Program-made: the position numbers and the translations under genes
Notes under the pieces: generated by a model
Told to the model about the DNA's origin: nothing
The model's input: the letters and a program-made list of their open reading frames with translations, nothing else
Database searches by the model: none
Origin: Citrifermentans bremense
GTDB taxonomy: Bacteria > Desulfobacterota > Desulfuromonadia > Geobacterales > Geobacteraceae
NCBI RefSeq assembly: GCF_014218275.1
Contig: NZ_AP023213.1
Span: forward strand, 1,590,001-1,654,000
Direction of reading: 5' to 3'
Length of the DNA: 64,000 nucleotides
Shown here: piece after piece, positions 62,322-64,000 of the stretch
Numbering within the stretch: position 1 is the stretch's first letter
Layout: each line of letters starts with the position of its first letter

Positions 62322-62954
62322 TCAATGAGCCAATTGTTCGAGCGTCAGCAGTTCTTCAACTGTTTTGGTTTCGAAGACAGGGCAGCCGATGGATTTGGGA
62401 ACGGAAAGGTCGACTTCATAGCGGTCGCCGACGAAGAGAGCTTCGGCAGGTTTAGCGTCGATCTTGGTGAGAATGTCGGTGATGAGTTTCGGGTCCGGCT
62501 TGGGAAGCCAGTAATCTTCAATGGTGAAGATATCCCGGAAAAGGCCGGTGACGCCCAGCTGGGCCATGATGCGCCCGGAGAGGTCACGGTTGTTGTTGGT
62601 ATAGAGGTAGAGTTGGAAGCGGGTAGCCAAAAGCTTCAGTAGCTTTGGCACCCGCTCGTCCTTTTTCAGCAATTCTTCCGGATGTATATCGAGCGCGAAC
62701 CTGCGGTGCATCTCGGGGAGGTTCCCCCCGAGCGCCACCACGGCTCGGCTCAGGGTGCCGCCGTCTCCGCTCTTGGCGCGGGCACGCTGCAGCATCGCCT
62801 CGGCCTCGGCCATCCCTACCTGCCGTAGCGCTGCCACGTAGCGGATAGCACTCTGGCTCACCTCTTCGCCCAGCCGGTCGTCCCGGTAGAGGGTCCCGTC
62901 CAGGTCGAAGACGATCGCCTTCAGGCTCTCCGGGCGCGGGAGCGGCGAGGTCAC
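62322..62954 (-). CDS. HAD-superfamily hydrolase
   Basis: A 210-residue HAD phosphatase-like protein. Motif I FDLDGTLYRDD contains the Asp nucleophile, motif II is YTNNN, and motifs III/IV give KPDPK and FVGDRYEVD. The small helical cap fits the phosphoglycolate/beta-phosphoglucomutase-like subgroup. Substrate unknown. Start uncertain: GTG at 62954 overlaps the methyltransferase stop (GTGA) and is preferred; an ATG at 62969 would add five residues and overlap more. Confidence 0.85.
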   Translation of the reverse strand: MTSPLPRPESLKAIVFDLDGTLYRDDRLGEEVSQSAIRYVAALRQVGMAEAEAMLQRARAKSGDGGTLSRAVVALGGNLPEMHRRFALDIHPEELLKKDERVPKLLKLLATRFQLYLYTNNNRDLSGRIMAQLGVTGLFRDIFTIEDYWLPKPDPKLITDILTKIDAKPAEALFVGDRYEVDLSVPKSIGCPVFETKTVEELLTLEQLAH

Positions 62955-64000
62955 AGCCCCATCCCCCATTTCCTCATGCAGAGAAGCTGCGGGTTGTCGA
63001 CCCCCTTGGACTGGATCAGCACCTTGAAGGTATCGCCCATCCCACCTTCGGGAAGCATCAGCTTCTTGAGTGCCAGCCGGTGCTTGAGGCTTTCCTGCTC
63101 GTCTTTCGCCTGCGCCTCCAGCCTGATCAGCTCCTCCATGAGCCCCGCGGAGAGAAGGAAGCGGTACTGCTCTCCGTACCACGCCTTCTTGAGCCCCGCC
63201 TCCTCGCCGTCGACGATGAGCTGGCTGAAATTGATGTGGGTCGTGATGTCCTGCTCACCCACCAGCTGGTAGGGGTTCTCGTTGGTGGAGTGCTTGTAGT
63301 AGCAAAGGAGCGTCCCGTTTCTTCGTTGCGGCGCGTACAGTTCCCCCGCGAGGTAGCCGTAGTCGATGGTGAGCACGAAGCCGCGGGTGAGCGTGGCCGC
63401 CGCCTGGGCGATCCAGCCGGAGGCTGCGAGGTTGATCTCCGCGCGCTGCCCCGGCAAAAGCGCTACATCGTACTTGCGCAGGTACTTTTCCAGTTCCGGG
63501 GTGGACGGTGGGAGCAGCCTCTCGACGAAGCCCTTGTCGTTGGCGGATACGTAGACTTCCCGCAGACCCGCCTCGGTCAGCTCCACGATGTGCACCGGCA
63601 TGGCGTCGAACAGTTCGTTGGAGATGATGCAGCCGGTGAAGGAGAGCGTGCCTGCTGCGAGTTCGTCTGGGGAACTCCAGGCGAGCCTGTCGGCGTGGTG
63701 CGACAGGCGCGCGGCCTGGGCCTGCTGCAGGGAAGGTTCTTTCTCTATGAGGCGATAGGTGAGGGCGCGGTAGAACTCAGGCCTTTCCTCGCTGATGCCG
63801 TCCAGTATGTCCTGCGCCAGTTGGCCCCCGCCCGCGCCCGCCTCGGCGATGGTGAAAGAGGCGGGGGAGTCGAGCTGTTCCCAGAAGCGGCAGATCTCGC
63901 GGGCGATGAGCCGTCCGAAAGCGCTGTGGACGTTCATGCTGGTGTAGAAGTCCCCCTCAGCGCCGACCTTGCGGCCTGCCGAGGTGTAGTATCCGAGGCC
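62951..64000 (-). CDS. MidA/NDUFAF7-type SAM methyltransferase (5' partial)
   Basis: The reading frame continues to the window end, so the N-terminus is missing. From 64000 the frame reads GLGYYTSAGRKVGAEGDFYTS before the internal ATG at 63937, and this is the family signature. The SAM site follows (IAEAGAGGGQLAQDIL), then IEKEPSLQQAQ, NELFDAMPVHIV, DYGYLAGELYAP and HINFSQL. The family (COG1565, PF02636) includes the mitochondrial complex I arginine methylase NDUFAF7; the bacterial substrate is not established. Coupled by a short overlap to the HAD gene. Confidence 0.9.
   Translation of the reverse strand, partial: GLGYYTSAGRKVGAEGDFYTSMNVHSAFGRLIAREICRFWEQLDSPASFTIAEAGAGGGQLAQDILDGISEERPEFYRALTYRLIEKEPSLQQAQAARLSHHADRLAWSSPDELAAGTLSFTGCIISNELFDAMPVHIVELTEAGLREVYVSANDKGFVERLLPPSTPELEKYLRKYDVALLPGQRAEINLAASGWIAQAAATLTRGFVLTIDYGYLAGELYAPQRRNGTLLCYYKHSTNENPYQLVGEQDITTHINFSQLIVDGEEAGLKKAWYGEQYRFLLSAGLMEELIRLEAQAKDEQESLKHRLALKKLMLPEGGMGDTFKVLIQSKGVDNPQLLCMRKWGMGL

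Overview
The window is a GC-rich (about 60% or more by eye), gene-dense chromosomal segment with about 61 protein genes, no RNA genes and no intact mobile element. The gene set points to Geobacterales (Geobacter / Citrifermentans / Geomonas type, Desulfobacterota). It combines an anaerobic acyl-CoA oxidation locus with a membrane ETF:quinone oxidoreductase, Cys-rich PAS chemoreceptors, many two-component and c-di-GMP proteins, a fused isobutyryl-CoA mutase and a PPi-type phosphofructokinase. The genus is inferred from content, not from a search.

Region 1 (1-9.5 kb): a lipid-kinase-family protein and a metallophosphoesterase, a DUF454 membrane protein, an SH3-domain secreted protein, a small exported protein and a large Cache-HAMP-PAS-PAS chemoreceptor. 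The last two each have a candidate sigma-28 (FliA) promoter. A thioesterase and an orphan PAS histidine kinase follow.

Region 2 (9.6-32 kb) is the metabolic core. A MerR-type regulator faces an IclR-type regulator, a DUF485 protein plus acetate-type SSS symporter, a Cys-rich DUF6125-like protein, IcmF, a nitroreductase and an M24 peptidase. A second operon encodes thiolase, 3-hydroxyacyl-CoA dehydrogenase, crotonase, acyl-CoA dehydrogenase, a heme b/FeS ETF:quinone oxidoreductase, EtfB, EtfA, a cobalamin adenosyltransferase, a second acyl-CoA dehydrogenase, a two-subunit CoA-transferase and a DUF2889 protein. Together these can import a short-chain acid, activate it by CoA transfer, interconvert isobutyryl- and butyryl-CoA (adenosylcobalamin made in situ), beta-oxidise to acetyl-CoA and pass electrons through ETF to the quinone pool. 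Both operons start with an almost identical promoter (TTGACA, 17-bp spacer, TAT-type -10) that carries ACGTAAACG in the spacer. A related palindrome lies in front of the MerR gene, so one local regulon is likely.

Region 3 (32-52.7 kb): small hypotheticals, a GGDEF-EAL protein, PPi-type phosphofructokinase, RNA cyclase, a 4HB chemoreceptor, Nudix, a UPF0126 membrane protein, HflX, FabI, TSCPD and YkgJ proteins, response regulators, YbaK, a sirtuin, Dus, an NtrB/NtrC-like pair, an isochorismatase-family protein, a receiver-PilZ protein and a 427-residue protein of unclear function.

Region 4 (52.9-64 kb), all on the minus strand: DnaB, RecO, a dihydrofolate reductase fused to a TPR-like tail, MutS2, a cardiolipin-synthase-type PLD protein, a NifU-C-like protein, aspartase, a ferritin-like protein, a HAD phosphatase and a MidA-type methyltransferase cut by the window end. 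Imperfect-palindrome repeats of at least two modular families are scattered through intergenic gaps.
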